NCBI RefSeq assembly: GCF_014203545.1
Contig: NZ_JACHJG010000001.1
Location: 1,018,031-1,082,030, forward strand
DNA from: Streptomyces netropsis
GTDB taxonomy: Bacteria; Actinomycetota; Actinomycetes; Streptomycetales; Streptomycetaceae
Reading direction: 5' to 3'
DNA length: 64,000 nt
The position numbers and the translations under genes were made by a program. Below are positions 34,992-43,224 of the stretch, piece after piece. Numbering within the stretch: the first letter of the stretch is position 1; the number at the start of each line of letters is the position of its first letter. The notes below the pieces were generated by a model. It had not been told where the DNA came from. It worked only from the letters and a program-made list of their open reading frames with translations, and searched no databases.

Positions 34992-36590
34992 GTGATCACC
35001 GCCTCCGGCATCGAGCTGCGCGCCGGCGCACGCATCCTCATCGAGAACGCCTCCTTCCGCATCGCGAAGGGCGACCGCATCGGCCTCGTCGGCCGCAACG
35101 GCGCCGGCAAGACCACCCTCACCAAGTGCCTCGCGGGTGAGGGCACCCCCGCCGGCGGCACCATCGCCCGCTCCGGCGAGGTCGGCTACCTCCCGCAGGA
35201 CCCGCGCACCGGTGACCTCGACGTCCTCGCCCGCGACCGCATCCTCTCGGCGCGTGAGCTGGACTCCGTCCTGCGCAAGATGCGGGAGAACGAGGAGCGG
35301 ATGGCGAACGGCAAGGGCGCCACCCGCGAGAAGGCGATGAAGAAGTACGAGCGCCTGGAGACGGAGTTCCTGACCAAGGGCGGGTACGCCGCCGAGGCGG
35401 AGGCCGCGACCATCGCCGCCGCGCTCGGACTGCCCGACCGGGTGCTCGGCCAGCCGCTGCACACCCTCTCCGGTGGTCAGCGCCGCCGTGTCGAGCTGGC
35501 CCGGATCCTCTTCTCGGACGCCGACACCCTGCTCCTCGACGAGCCGACCAACCACCTCGACGCCGACTCCATCGTCTGGCTGCGCGACTACCTCAAGACC
35601 TACCGCGGTGGCTTCATCGTCATCTCGCACGACGTCGACCTCGTCGAGACCGTCGTCAACAAGGTCTTCTACCTGGACGCGAACCGCTCGCAGATCGACG
35701 TCTACAACATGGGCTGGAAGCTCTACCAGCAGCAGCGCGAGGCCGACGAGAAGCGCCGCAAGCGCGAGCGCCAGAACGCCGAGAAGAAGGCCGCGGCCCT
35801 CAATTCGCAGGCCGACAAGATGCGCGCCAAGGCCACCAAGACCGTCGCCGCGCAGAACATGGCCAAGCGTGCCGAGCGGCTGCTGTCCGGCCTCGAGGCG
35901 GTACGGGTCTCGGACAAGGTCGCCAAGCTGCGCTTCCCCGAGCCCGCGCCCTGCGGCAAGACCCCGCTGATGGCGGAGGGCCTCTCCAAGTCCTACGGCT
36001 CGCTGGAGATCTTCACCGACGTCGACCTGGCCATCGACAAGGGCTCCCGCGTCGTCATCCTCGGCCTCAACGGTGCCGGCAAGACCACGCTGCTGCGTCT
36101 GCTCGCCCGCGCCGAGAAGCCCGACACCGGGAAGGTCATCGAGGGCCACGGCCTGAAGATGGGCTACTACGCCCAGGAGCACGAGACGCTCGACCCCGAG
36201 CGCACCGTCCTGGAGAACATGCGTTCCTCCGCGCCGGACCTGGACCTCGTCGAGGTCCGCAAGACGCTCGGTTCGTTCCTCTTCTCCGGCGACGACGTCG
36301 ACAAGCCGGCCGGGGTGCTCTCCGGTGGCGAGAAGACCCGCCTCGCGCTGGCGACCCTGGTCGTCTCGTCCGCCAACGTGCTGCTCCTCGACGAGCCCAC
36401 CAACAACCTCGACCCCGCCAGCCGCGAGGAGATCCTCGGCGCCCTGCGCACCTACAAGGGCGCGGTCATCCTCGTCACCCACGACGAGGGGGCCGTCGAG
36501 GCCCTCGAGCCCGAGCGGATCATCCTGCTGCCGGACGGCGTCGAGGACCTGTGGGGCCCGGACTACCGCGACCTGGTCGCGCTGGCCTGA
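34992..36590 (+). CDS. ABC-F family ribosome-associated ATPase
   Basis: 532 residues with two ABC cassettes and no membrane domain. Cassette 1 has Walker A GRNGAGKTT, signature LSGGQRRRVELARIL and Walker B LLLDEPTNHLD. Cassette 2 has GLNGAGKTTLLRLL, LSGGEKTRLALATL and LLLDEPTNNLD. The linker between them (about 240-310) is a charged coiled segment (EADEKRRKRERQNAEKKAAAL), the region that reaches the ribosomal P/E site. Such proteins relieve ribosome stalls or antibiotic inhibition. GTG 34992 has GGAG 10 nt upstream. The short leader ORF suggests translation-responsive control. Housekeeping or resistance function cannot be told. Confidence 0.9.
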   Translation: MITASGIELRAGARILIENASFRIAKGDRIGLVGRNGAGKTTLTKCLAGEGTPAGGTIARSGEVGYLPQDPRTGDLDVLARDRILSARELDSVLRKMRENEERMANGKGATREKAMKKYERLETEFLTKGGYAAEAEAATIAAALGLPDRVLGQPLHTLSGGQRRRVELARILFSDADTLLLDEPTNHLDADSIVWLRDYLKTYRGGFIVISHDVDLVETVVNKVFYLDANRSQIDVYNMGWKLYQQQREADEKRRKRERQNAEKKAAALNSQADKMRAKATKTVAAQNMAKRAERLLSGLEAVRVSDKVAKLRFPEPAPCGKTPLMAEGLSKSYGSLEIFTDVDLAIDKGSRVVILGLNGAGKTTLLRLLARAEKPDTGKVIEGHGLKMGYYAQEHETLDPERTVLENMRSSAPDLDLVEVRKTLGSFLFSGDDVDKPAGVLSGGEKTRLALATLVVSSANVLLLDEPTNNLDPASREEILGALRTYKGAVILVTHDEGAVEALEPERIILLPDGVEDLWGPDYRDLVALA

Positions 36591-36888
36591 TCCACTGCGT
36601 ATGGATCATTCGGCCGACACGTGATCCTTCATCTGAGTGAGTAGGGCTCGTACCACCATGCCGCCCGGCACTCCGGCGCACGCGCTGCGCCGGGTGTCGG
36701 GCGCCGTTCGCGCCGGTGGTGACGAGGCCCCTTCTGACCTGCCTGTTCGTCGCACCACCCGTACGGTCGTACGGGTGCAAATGTTCGGAATCGGCTGTTC
36801 CGAGGCCCGTCAGCGCGGGAAATCGCGCAAACCTCCTGTCATCGACCTTGCCGAATGGGTGGCCAGGAGGCCGCCTAGGGGTGATCAT
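36589..36888 (+). promoter_or_regulatory. gbn upstream region with four GATC sites
   Basis: GATC occurs at 36589, 36604 (GATCAT), 36623 and 36883 (GATCAT). Gbn proteins bind GATC-centred sites, so the cluster may mediate autoregulation. The rest of this stretch (36591-36924) holds no gene I support. Confidence 0.4.
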
Positions 36889-36924
36889 GAGAGACAAGAG
36901 CGCATCTCCCATGAGGAGGCACGG

Positions 36925-37146
36925 GTGGCCGAGACTCTGAAGAAGGGCAGCCGGGTAACCGGCGCCGCGCGCGAAAAGCTCGCGGCAGACCTGAAGAAGA
37001 AGTACGACTCCGGTGCGAGTATCAGGGCGCTGGCCGAAGAGACCGGTCGCTCCTACGGCTTCGTCCACCGGATGCTCAGCGAATCCGGCGTGATCCTGCG
37101 AGGTCGCGGCGGAGCGACGCGCGGCAAGAAGGCCACCTCGGCCTGA
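36925..37146 (+). CDS. gbn: Gbn-type small nucleoid-associated protein (helix-turn-helix)
   Basis: 73 residues: a basic N-terminal arm (AETLKKGSRVTGAAREKL), a helix-turn-helix (DSGASIRALAEETGRSYGFVHRMLSESGV) and a basic Gly/Arg/Lys tail. It matches what I know of Gbn, the GATC-binding nucleoid protein of Streptomyces, which affects development and antibiotic production. Its place between ABC-F and enoyl-CoA hydratase fits the known locus. GTG 36925 is chosen because AGGAGG is 5 nt upstream; the 169-residue ORF from 36637 extends into non-conserved sequence. Confidence 0.9.
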   Translation: MAETLKKGSRVTGAAREKLAADLKKKYDSGASIRALAEETGRSYGFVHRMLSESGVILRGRGGATRGKKATSA

Positions 37147-37183
37147 CGCCACGCACCATGGGGCACCGTCGGTGTGGACAGTG

Positions 37184-37215
37184 CCACCCGGTCGGTCGAG
37201 CAGTCGACCGGGTGG
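37184..37215. terminator. Terminator after gbn
   Basis: CCACCCGGTCG (37184-37194) and CGACCGGGTGG (37205-37215) form a perfect 11-bp stem with a 10-nt loop. Confidence 0.8.
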
Positions 37216-37222
37216 TTACTGT

Positions 37223-37245
37223 GCAGTCAACTTAACTGTGACTGC
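37223..37245. promoter_or_regulatory. Palindromic candidate operator upstream of the enoyl-CoA hydratase gene
   Basis: GCAGTCA and TGACTGC are perfect inverted half sites separated by 9 nt that include TTAACT, a possible -10. The spacing suits a TetR- or GntR-type dimer acting on the promoter 20 nt before the start codon. Confidence 0.45.
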
Positions 37246-37264
37246 GGCTGGTTCGGAGGCCCCC

Positions 37265-38056
37265 ATGACCGCCCCCAAGACTCTGCTCGACCAAGACGGC
37301 GTACAGCTCACCGTCGATGACGCGGTTGCCACCGTCACGCTCGCCAACCCCGCCAAGCGCAACGCCCAGTCGCCTGCGCTCTGGCGGGCGCTGGCCGAGG
37401 CGGGACGGCTGCTGCCGGGCAGCGTGCGGGTCGTGGTGCTCCGTGGCGAGGGCAAGTCCTTCTCCGCGGGCCTCGACCGGCAGGCCTTCACGCCCGAGGG
37501 CTTCGACGGCGAGCCGTCGTTCCTGGACCTGGCACGCGGCTCGGACGAGGCGCTGGACGCCGAAATCGCCACCTACCAGGAGGCGTTCACCTGGTGGCGG
37601 CGCAACGACATCGTCTCCATCGCGGCCGTGCAGGGCCATGCGATCGGCGCGGGCTTCCAGCTCGCCCTCGCCTGCGACCTGCGCGTCTGCGCGGACGACG
37701 CGCAGTTCGCGATGCGTGAGACCAGCCTGGGCCTGGTGCCCGACCTCACCGGCACGCACCCGCTGCTGTCGCTGGTCGGCTACGCCCGCGCGCTCGAGAT
37801 CTGCGCCACGGGCCGCTTCGTGCACGCCGAGGAGGCCGAGCGCACGGGCCTCGCCAACCTGGTCGTCCCGGCCGCCGAACTCGACGCGGCCACCCAGGAC
37901 CTGGCCGCCGCCCTCCTCGCCGCCCCGCGCGACGCCGTCGTCGAGACCAAGGCGCTCCTGCGGGACGCCTCCGGCCGCACCTACGACGAGCAGCGCACGG
38001 CGGAGCGGGCGGCCCAGGCCCGTCGGCTGCGCGACCTGGCGGGGCTGGGGGAGTAG
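37265..38056 (+). CDS. Enoyl-CoA hydratase/isomerase family protein
   Basis: 263-residue crotonase-fold protein. VVVLRGEGKSFSAGLDRQAF and AVQGHAIGAGFQLALACDLRVC form the oxyanion hole. AMRETSLGLVPDLTGTHPL has the substrate loop; only one of the two catalytic acids of classical hydratases is evident, so isomerase or other crotonase chemistry is possible. ATG 37265 has GGAGG 5 nt upstream. Fatty-acid or branched-chain catabolism is the likely setting. Confidence 0.88.
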   Translation: MTAPKTLLDQDGVQLTVDDAVATVTLANPAKRNAQSPALWRALAEAGRLLPGSVRVVVLRGEGKSFSAGLDRQAFTPEGFDGEPSFLDLARGSDEALDAEIATYQEAFTWWRRNDIVSIAAVQGHAIGAGFQLALACDLRVCADDAQFAMRETSLGLVPDLTGTHPLLSLVGYARALEICATGRFVHAEEAERTGLANLVVPAAELDAATQDLAAALLAAPRDAVVETKALLRDASGRTYDEQRTAERAAQARRLRDLAGLGE

Positions 38057-38089
38057 GGATACCAGCGGGTAGCGCGGGCCGCCGCGGCG

Positions 38090-38878
38090 TCAGCGGGCCG
38101 CGCTCACGACGGGATCGACGGCCGTCACCACGACGGCGACCGTGACCGGGCCCGGGGCGCCGTCGGCCGTCGCCGCGGCGACGGCCCCGCGGACCGCCGC
38201 GGTGACGTCGAGGGCGCGCCGGCCCTCCGCCACCGCGATCTCGACCTGCGTATGACGGCCCGGCTCCTCGTCCGTGCGGTCCCGGATCCGCACGGCGTGG
38301 GCCGTGCCGCCGAGCACCGGTGCGAGCCGGGCCACGCCCGGCACGGCCCGCACTGCCCGGGCGGCGGCGCCGTCGTCCTCCGCACCGACCGTGTCCTCCG
38401 CACCGACCGTGTCCTCCGCTCCGGCCGCGTCCTCCGGCGCCTCCCCGGACCCGGCGCCCGCCACGGCCTCCGGGCCGTCGAGCAGCGCCGTCGCCCGTAG
38501 ATCCACCGCGTCGAGGTCCAGCCCGAGCGCCTCCGACGCCGCCGACCACAGGACCGCGCGCAGCCGGCCGGCCACGGTCGGCAGCGGCTCGTCCACCGTG
38601 GCCGCGAAGTCCGCCGTCAGGCGCAGCGGCCCTGCCGACAGGGCGCTCGGCGGCGCCGGGACCGCCGCGGGCACCGCCGTGGCGGGCTCGGCGAGCGCGA
38701 GCCGGACCGTGCCCAGCCAGACCCCCGGCAGGGCGGCCGAGGCCGCCCGTCGCAGGGCGCCCACCGCCGCGTGCTCCGTGATCCAGGCGCCGTCCGCCGC
38801 GCCGCCGAGGGGCAGCAGCCTGCCGAGCCCGAGCTGCTGTCGTACCGCCTGTGTCAACCGGTCCGCGGCCACCGTCAC
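38090..38878 (-). CDS. Conserved hypothetical protein beside the Asp23 cluster
   Basis: 262 residues, Ala/Val-rich, no clear signal peptide. Streptomycete databases often label such proteins 'nucleopolyhedrovirus P10 family', which is uninformative. The C-terminal half (VEIAVAEGRRALDVTAAVRGAVAAATADG...VAVVVTAVDP) resembles the Asp23-like alternation of strands. An 18-bp repeat (38382-38435) encodes EDTVGA units in an acidic insert. Divergent from the Asp23 gene; a linked envelope-stress role is inference. Confidence 0.6.
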   Translation of the reverse strand: MTVAADRLTQAVRQQLGLGRLLPLGGAADGAWITEHAAVGALRRAASAALPGVWLGTVRLALAEPATAVPAAVPAPPSALSAGPLRLTADFAATVDEPLPTVAGRLRAVLWSAASEALGLDLDAVDLRATALLDGPEAVAGAGSGEAPEDAAGAEDTVGAEDTVGAEDDGAAARAVRAVPGVARLAPVLGGTAHAVRIRDRTDEEPGRHTQVEIAVAEGRRALDVTAAVRGAVAAATADGAPGPVTVAVVVTAVDPVVSAAR

Positions 38879-39066
38879 CCCTGAAGTCCGTCGTCAGCGG
38901 GACCAGCCTGCCGTACGGACGGGCCGGCGGCCGGGTGACCCACCCGAATGGCGGGCACGAGCCCCACGTTCACCTCTTCGCCGGAGCGATGTCGGCCGAC
39001 CGCGCTTAGGGTGGCAAGTGGACCGGCGAACGTTTTTCCTTCCCCCAGGGAAAGAGGCGATTGACG

Positions 39067-39531
39067 ATGACCGACACCGCACAGCGCAACCGGCCGGAGG
39101 GCTCGGGCGGCCCCGGCGGCTCGGCCAAGGAGCCCAAGGCCGCACCGGCCGACCGCGGCCGGACGACCATCGCCGACGGCGTCGTGGAGAAGATCGCGGG
39201 ACTCGCCGCCCGTGACGTGGTCGGCGTCCACGCGATGGGCAGCGGCATCTCCCGCACCTTCGGTGCCGTACGCGACCGGGTGCCCGGCGGCGCCAAGTCC
39301 GTCAGCCGCGGGGTGAAGGCCGAGGTCGGCGAGGTCCAGACCGCGCTCGATCTGGAGATCGTCGTGGACTACGGCTTCGCCATCGCGGATGTGGCCCGCT
39401 CCGTGCGGGAAAACGTCATCTCGGCGGTGGAACGCATGACGGGCCTGGAGGTCGTCGAGGTCAACATCGCCGTGAGCGACGTCAAGCTGCCGGATGAAGA
39501 AGAGGACGAGCCGGAGCCGAGGCTCCAGTAA
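39067..39531 (+). CDS. Asp23/Gls24 family envelope stress response protein
   Basis: 154 residues. After a Gly/Pro/Lys-rich start, the Asp23 domain begins RTTIADGVVEKIAGLAARDVVGVHAMG and continues with LDLEIVVDYGFAIADVARSVRENVISAVERMTGLEVVEVNIAVSDV. In Gram-positives this protein is tethered to the membrane by AmaP and responds to cell-wall stress. ATG 39067 with AGAGG upstream is preferred over TTG 39061. First gene of a five-gene run. Confidence 0.9.
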   Translation: MTDTAQRNRPEGSGGPGGSAKEPKAAPADRGRTTIADGVVEKIAGLAARDVVGVHAMGSGISRTFGAVRDRVPGGAKSVSRGVKAEVGEVQTALDLEIVVDYGFAIADVARSVRENVISAVERMTGLEVVEVNIAVSDVKLPDEEEDEPEPRLQ

Positions 39532-39541
39532 GGAGCACACG

Positions 39542-39730
39542 ATGAACATGGCTGCGGTCGGCCTGATCGCCGGCATGGGGCTGGCATTCGCCGGGTACTT
39601 CGGTGGGTTCGGGGCCTTTCTGCTGGTGGCGGCGTTGGGTGCCGTCGGGTTCGTGGTGGGCCGGTTCCTGGACGGGGACCTGGAGCCGGGCGACCTCTTC
39701 CGGACGAGGGATCGCGAGGGACGGCGGTAG
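39542..39730 (+). CDS. Small DUF2273-like membrane protein
   Basis: 62 residues with two hydrophobic stretches (VGLIAGMGLAFAGYFGGFGAFLLVAALGAVGFVVG) and a charged tail (GDLEPGDLFRTRDREGRR). Such proteins lie between Asp23 genes in many Gram-positives. AAGGAG precedes the ATG by about 6 nt, and the gene lies 10 nt after the Asp23 gene. Confidence 0.82.
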   Translation: MNMAAVGLIAGMGLAFAGYFGGFGAFLLVAALGAVGFVVGRFLDGDLEPGDLFRTRDREGRR

Positions 39731-39768
39731 TGGCGGTTTCGGCGCGGCGAGGGGTGCGGTGAGGACGC

Positions 39769-40107
39769 GTGGTGGAACCGGCTGAGCGCGGTGCGACCCA
39801 TATCGCCGACCGGGTGGTCGCGAAGATCGCCTCACAGGCGGCACGGGAGGCGCTGAGCGCCGCGGCGGCGGACGCCCACACGCCCCCGCACGCGTCGGTG
39901 GTCGTCCGCGACGACTCGGCCCGCGTGCGGGTCTTCGTGGAGCTGGGGTACCCCTGCGACATCGGCGCCCAGTGCGGCGCGGTACGCCGCCGGGTCGTCG
40001 AGCGGGTGCGGGGGCTGGTGGGCATGGACGTCCCGGAGGTGGCGGTCACGGTGGAGCGGCTGCACTCTCCGCAGACGCTGGGCGCGGACGCGGAGCGGGT
40101 CCGATGA
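39769..40107 (+). CDS. Second Asp23/Gls24 family protein
   Basis: 112 residues starting GTG 39769: RGATHIADRVVAKIASQAAREAL, then VFVELGYPCDIGAQCGAVRRRVVERVRGLVGMDVPEVAVTVERL. It lacks the basic lead of the first copy and is a short paralogue. Its stop overlaps the next start (ATGA). Confidence 0.85.
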   Translation: MVEPAERGATHIADRVVAKIASQAAREALSAAAADAHTPPHASVVVRDDSARVRVFVELGYPCDIGAQCGAVRRRVVERVRGLVGMDVPEVAVTVERLHSPQTLGADAERVR

Positions 40108-40745
40108 GCGGCCCGGAGCCGGGCGGCGGCCCCCCGACGCTGGAGAAGAGCGGGCCCCCCGGAGCTCCCGAGGCGGCCGCCCCGCAGGCCCCCGAGGACG
40201 GCGGTCGCGCCGGGCGCTTCTGGTCGGCGCGCCGGCTGCCCGCAGCCCTCGTCGCCCTCGTCGTGCTGGGCGCCGCAGGGGTGCTCCTCTACGACGTGGC
40301 GGCGGTACGGGCGGGCCGGCCCGCCATGAGCTGGCGCCGGCGCCTCGCGGACGAACTGGCCACCCGCCCCCTCGACAACGCCTGGGTGATCGGGGGCGCG
40401 GCGGCCGCCGCGCTGATCGGTCTGTGGCTGCTCGTCCTCGCCGTGACACCGGGCCTGCGCGGGGTGCTGCCGATGCGGCGCGACACCCCCGACGTACGGG
40501 CCGGGCTCGACCGGCGGGCGGCCGCGCTCGTCCTCCGCGACCGGGTCATGGAGATCTCCGGCGTGCAGTCGGTACGGGTCGACGTGGGCCGGCACCGGAT
40601 CAGGACCCGGGCCCGGTCGCACTTCAGGGACCTGGAGGAGGTGCGGGCGGACGTGGACACGGTACTGGCCGACGGCGTACGGGAGTTGGGGCTCGCCCGG
40701 CACCCGCGGCTGTCGGTACGGGTGAGCCGACCGGTGAAGAGGTGA
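40104..40745 (+). CDS. DUF6286-like two-helix membrane protein of the Asp23 cluster
   Basis: 213 residues. A Pro/Gly-rich cytosolic start leads to two membrane helices (ALVALVVLGAAGVLLYDVAAV and VIGGAAAAALIGLWLLVLAVTPG) enclosing a short outside loop. A soluble C-terminal region (LVLRDRVMEISGVQSVRVDVGRHRIRTRARS) resembles the AmaP cytosolic domain. It may tether one of the two Asp23 proteins. The ATGA overlap indicates coupling to the previous gene. Confidence 0.8.
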   Translation: MSGPEPGGGPPTLEKSGPPGAPEAAAPQAPEDGGRAGRFWSARRLPAALVALVVLGAAGVLLYDVAAVRAGRPAMSWRRRLADELATRPLDNAWVIGGAAAAALIGLWLLVLAVTPGLRGVLPMRRDTPDVRAGLDRRAAALVLRDRVMEISGVQSVRVDVGRHRIRTRARSHFRDLEEVRADVDTVLADGVRELGLARHPRLSVRVSRPVKR

Positions 40746-40752
40746 GCGCGCG

Positions 40753-41349
40753 ATGCTGAGGACCGTCAACCGGGTGCTCGTGGGACTGGCGGGCGTGGTG
40801 CTGCTGGCGCTCGGCGCCGCGGTGCTGATCGGCGCGCTGGACCTGCAGCGGCACTGGAACGTCACCCTGCCGTCCGCGTGGCCCTTCGACGGGCCGCACG
40901 ATGTGCTGCTCTCCCGCGCCGACCGCCGCACGTGGCGGTCGCAGGGCTGGTGGTGGCCGGTGGTCATCGCCGCCCTCGCGGTCGCGGTGCTGCTCGCCCT
41001 GTGGTGGCTGCTCGCGCAGCCGCGGCGGCGCCGGCTGCGGGAGGTGCTCGTCGACAGCGGTGACGGCGAGGGTGCGCTCGTACGCGGCCATGCCCTGGAG
41101 AGCGTGCTGGCCGCCGAGGCGGAGTCGCTGGACGGGGTCGACCAGGCGCAGATCACCTTGAGCGGGAGCCGGACGGCCCCCGAGGCCCGCGTCGGTCTGA
41201 CCCTGGCCCCGCACGCCGCCCCCGCCTCGGCCCTGCACCGGCTGTACACCGAGGCCCTGACCCACGCCCGGGCCTCCGCGGGCCTCACCCGTCTCCCGGC
41301 GGAGGTCCGGCTCCGGGCGGTCCGGCACCGCGCGGAGCGGGTCGGCTGA
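40753..41349 (+). CDS. amaP: Alkaline-shock membrane anchor protein
   Basis: 198 residues: helix 1 VLVGLAGVVLLALGAAVLIGAL, an extracytoplasmic loop of about 45 residues, helix 2 WWWPVVIAALAVAVLLALWWLLA and a cytosolic domain with the AmaP-like pattern LVRGHALESVLAAEAESLDGVDQAQITLSG. AmaP anchors Asp23 to the membrane. It ends at a 16-bp palindrome that also holds the stop of the convergent GH15 gene. Confidence 0.85.
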   Translation: MLRTVNRVLVGLAGVVLLALGAAVLIGALDLQRHWNVTLPSAWPFDGPHDVLLSRADRRTWRSQGWWWPVVIAALAVAVLLALWWLLAQPRRRRLREVLVDSGDGEGALVRGHALESVLAAEAESLDGVDQAQITLSGSRTAPEARVGLTLAPHAAPASALHRLYTEALTHARASAGLTRLPAEVRLRAVRHRAERVG

Positions 41350-41361
41350 GACGCGTCTCAG
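41346..41361. terminator. 16-bp perfect palindrome carrying both convergent stop codons
   Basis: CTGAGACGCGTCTCAG is self-complementary. Its left TGA stops amaP and the TGA on the opposite strand stops the GH15 gene. Terminator strength is doubtful because there is no loop. Confidence 0.6.
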
Positions 41362-43160
41362 TCCGTGCGGACGTCGGGCCGCTCGCACCCCTCCGCGTCG
41401 AGGAGCAGCGCGGTCGTCACCAGCCCGATGTGGCTGAACGCCTGCGGGTAGTTGCCGAGCTGTCGCCGGGCGACGGGGTCGTACTCCTCGGAGAGCAGAC
41501 CGAGGTCGCTGCGCAGGGTCAGCAGGCGTTCGAACAGACGTCGGGCCTCCTTCCGCCGGCCGGTCAGATGCAGGGCGTCGGCCAGCCAGAAGGAGCAGAC
41601 GAGGAAGGTCCCCTCGTTGCCGGGCAGCCCGTCGACGGGCTTGTCGTCGACGGTGTAGCGCCGGACGAGCCCGTCGTTGGTCAGCTCCCGGTGGATCGCG
41701 TCGACCGTGCCGACGACGCGGGGGTCGTCGGGGGGCAGGAAGCCGACGCGGGGGATGAGGAGGGTGGCGGCGTCGAGCTCGGTGGAGCCGTAGGACTGGG
41801 TGAACGTGCCGCGCTCGGGGTCGTAGCCCTTCTCGCAGACCTCGCGGTGGACCTCGTCCCGCATCTGCTGCATCCGGGCGAGGTCGCCCTTGAGCTTCGG
41901 GTCGTGCTCCAGGATGCGCACGGCCCGGTCGGCGGCGACCCAGGCCATCACCTTGGAGTGGACGAAGTGCCGGCGCGGGCCGCGGACCTCCCAGATCCCC
42001 TCGTCGGGCTCGCGCCAGTGCTTCATGAGGAACTCCATGAACACCCGCAGGACGCTCCACGCGTGCGGCTTGGCGTTGAGCCCGCCCCGGCGGGTCACGT
42101 AGAGGGAGTCGATGACCTCGCCGTAGACGTCGAGCTGGAGCTGGTTGACCGCGCTGTTGCCGACCCGTACCGGGGCGGACCGCTCGTAGCCGGACAGCCA
42201 CGGCAGCTCGGTCTCGGGCAGCCGGCGCTCGCCCGCGACGCCGTACATGATCTGGAGGTCGGCGGGGTCCCCGGCGACCGCCCGCAACAGCCAGTCGCGC
42301 CACGCGGCGGCCTCCTCGAGGTAGCCGACCGAGAGCAGGGCGCCGAGGGTGAGGGTGGAGTCGCGCAGCCAGCAGTAGCGGTAGTCCCAGTTGCGGACGC
42401 CGCCGATGTCCTCGGGCAGGGAGGTGGTGGGGGCGGCGACGATGCCGCCGGTGGGCGCGTAGGTGAGGGCCTTGAGGGTGATCAGCGAACGCATCACCGC
42501 CTCCTGGTACGGGCCCTGGTAGCGGCACCGGCAGGCCCACTCGCGCCAGTCCTCCAGGCTGTGCCGCAGGGACTCGTGCGGGTCGAGGAGTTCGGGGCGG
42601 GGCTCGTGCGAGGGGTGCCAGGTGAGCACGAAGGCGACCTTCTCCCCGGCGCCGACGGTGAACTCGGAGCGGGTGCTGAAGCCCTTGCCGAAGGTCCGCA
42701 CGGGCGGTTCGCTGCGCAGCCACGCCGAGTCGGGCCCGGCGACGGCGACCCGGTGGCCGTCGGCCCGGCGGACCCAGGGGACGACGTTGCCGTAGTCGAA
42801 GCGCAGCCGCAGCACGCCCACCATGTCGACGGAGCCGCTGACGCCCTCGACGATGCGGACGACGTCGGGGGCGCGGTGGCGCTGGGGCATGAAGTCGGTG
42901 ACCTTGACCGTGCCGGATCCGGTCTCCCAGACGGTCTCCAGGATGAGGGAGTCCTCGAGATAGGCGCGCCGGGTGCACTCCCCGGCGCCCTGGGGGGCCA
43001 GCCGCCAGTGGCCGTTCTCCTCGTCCCCCAGGAGCGCGGCGAAACAGGCGGGCGAGTCGAACCGGGGCAGACAGAGCCAGTCGATGGATCCGTCGCGGCC
43101 GACCAGGGCGGTGGTCTGGAGATCGCCGATGAGCGCGTAGTCCTCGATGAGTGGTGCCAC
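41358..43160 (-). CDS. Glycoside hydrolase family 15 protein (glucoamylase/trehalase-like)
   Basis: 600 residues. The N-terminal beta domain starts LIEDYALIGDLQTTALVGRDGSIDWLCLPRFDSPACFAALLG, diagnostic of GH15. The (alpha/alpha)6 barrel has IGGVRNWDYRYCWLRDSTLTL and the acid segment DEGIWEVRGPRRHFVHSKVMAWVAADRA. NEGTFLVCSFWLADAL holds the second catalytic Glu. No signal peptide, so it is cytosolic; mycobacterial relatives are trehalases. GTG 43160 has GGGAAG upstream. Confidence 0.9.
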   Translation of the reverse strand: MAPLIEDYALIGDLQTTALVGRDGSIDWLCLPRFDSPACFAALLGDEENGHWRLAPQGAGECTRRAYLEDSLILETVWETGSGTVKVTDFMPQRHRAPDVVRIVEGVSGSVDMVGVLRLRFDYGNVVPWVRRADGHRVAVAGPDSAWLRSEPPVRTFGKGFSTRSEFTVGAGEKVAFVLTWHPSHEPRPELLDPHESLRHSLEDWREWACRCRYQGPYQEAVMRSLITLKALTYAPTGGIVAAPTTSLPEDIGGVRNWDYRYCWLRDSTLTLGALLSVGYLEEAAAWRDWLLRAVAGDPADLQIMYGVAGERRLPETELPWLSGYERSAPVRVGNSAVNQLQLDVYGEVIDSLYVTRRGGLNAKPHAWSVLRVFMEFLMKHWREPDEGIWEVRGPRRHFVHSKVMAWVAADRAVRILEHDPKLKGDLARMQQMRDEVHREVCEKGYDPERGTFTQSYGSTELDAATLLIPRVGFLPPDDPRVVGTVDAIHRELTNDGLVRRYTVDDKPVDGLPGNEGTFLVCSFWLADALHLTGRRKEARRLFERLLTLRSDLGLLSEEYDPVARRQLGNYPQAFSHIGLVTTALLLDAEGCERPDVRTD

Positions 43161-43224
43161 GCGAAGCGTCTTCCCTGATCGCGGGGGACCTACTCCGGGG
43201 CTACTCCGCGAGGGAGGCGGCCGG

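Noticed and set aside
36885..36938. 17-codon ORF (MRDKSASPMRRHG...) overlapping the gbn start
   Set aside because: Out of frame with gbn, with no clear -10 geometry or ribosome site; the real ribosome site for gbn lies within it, which explains the apparent ORF.
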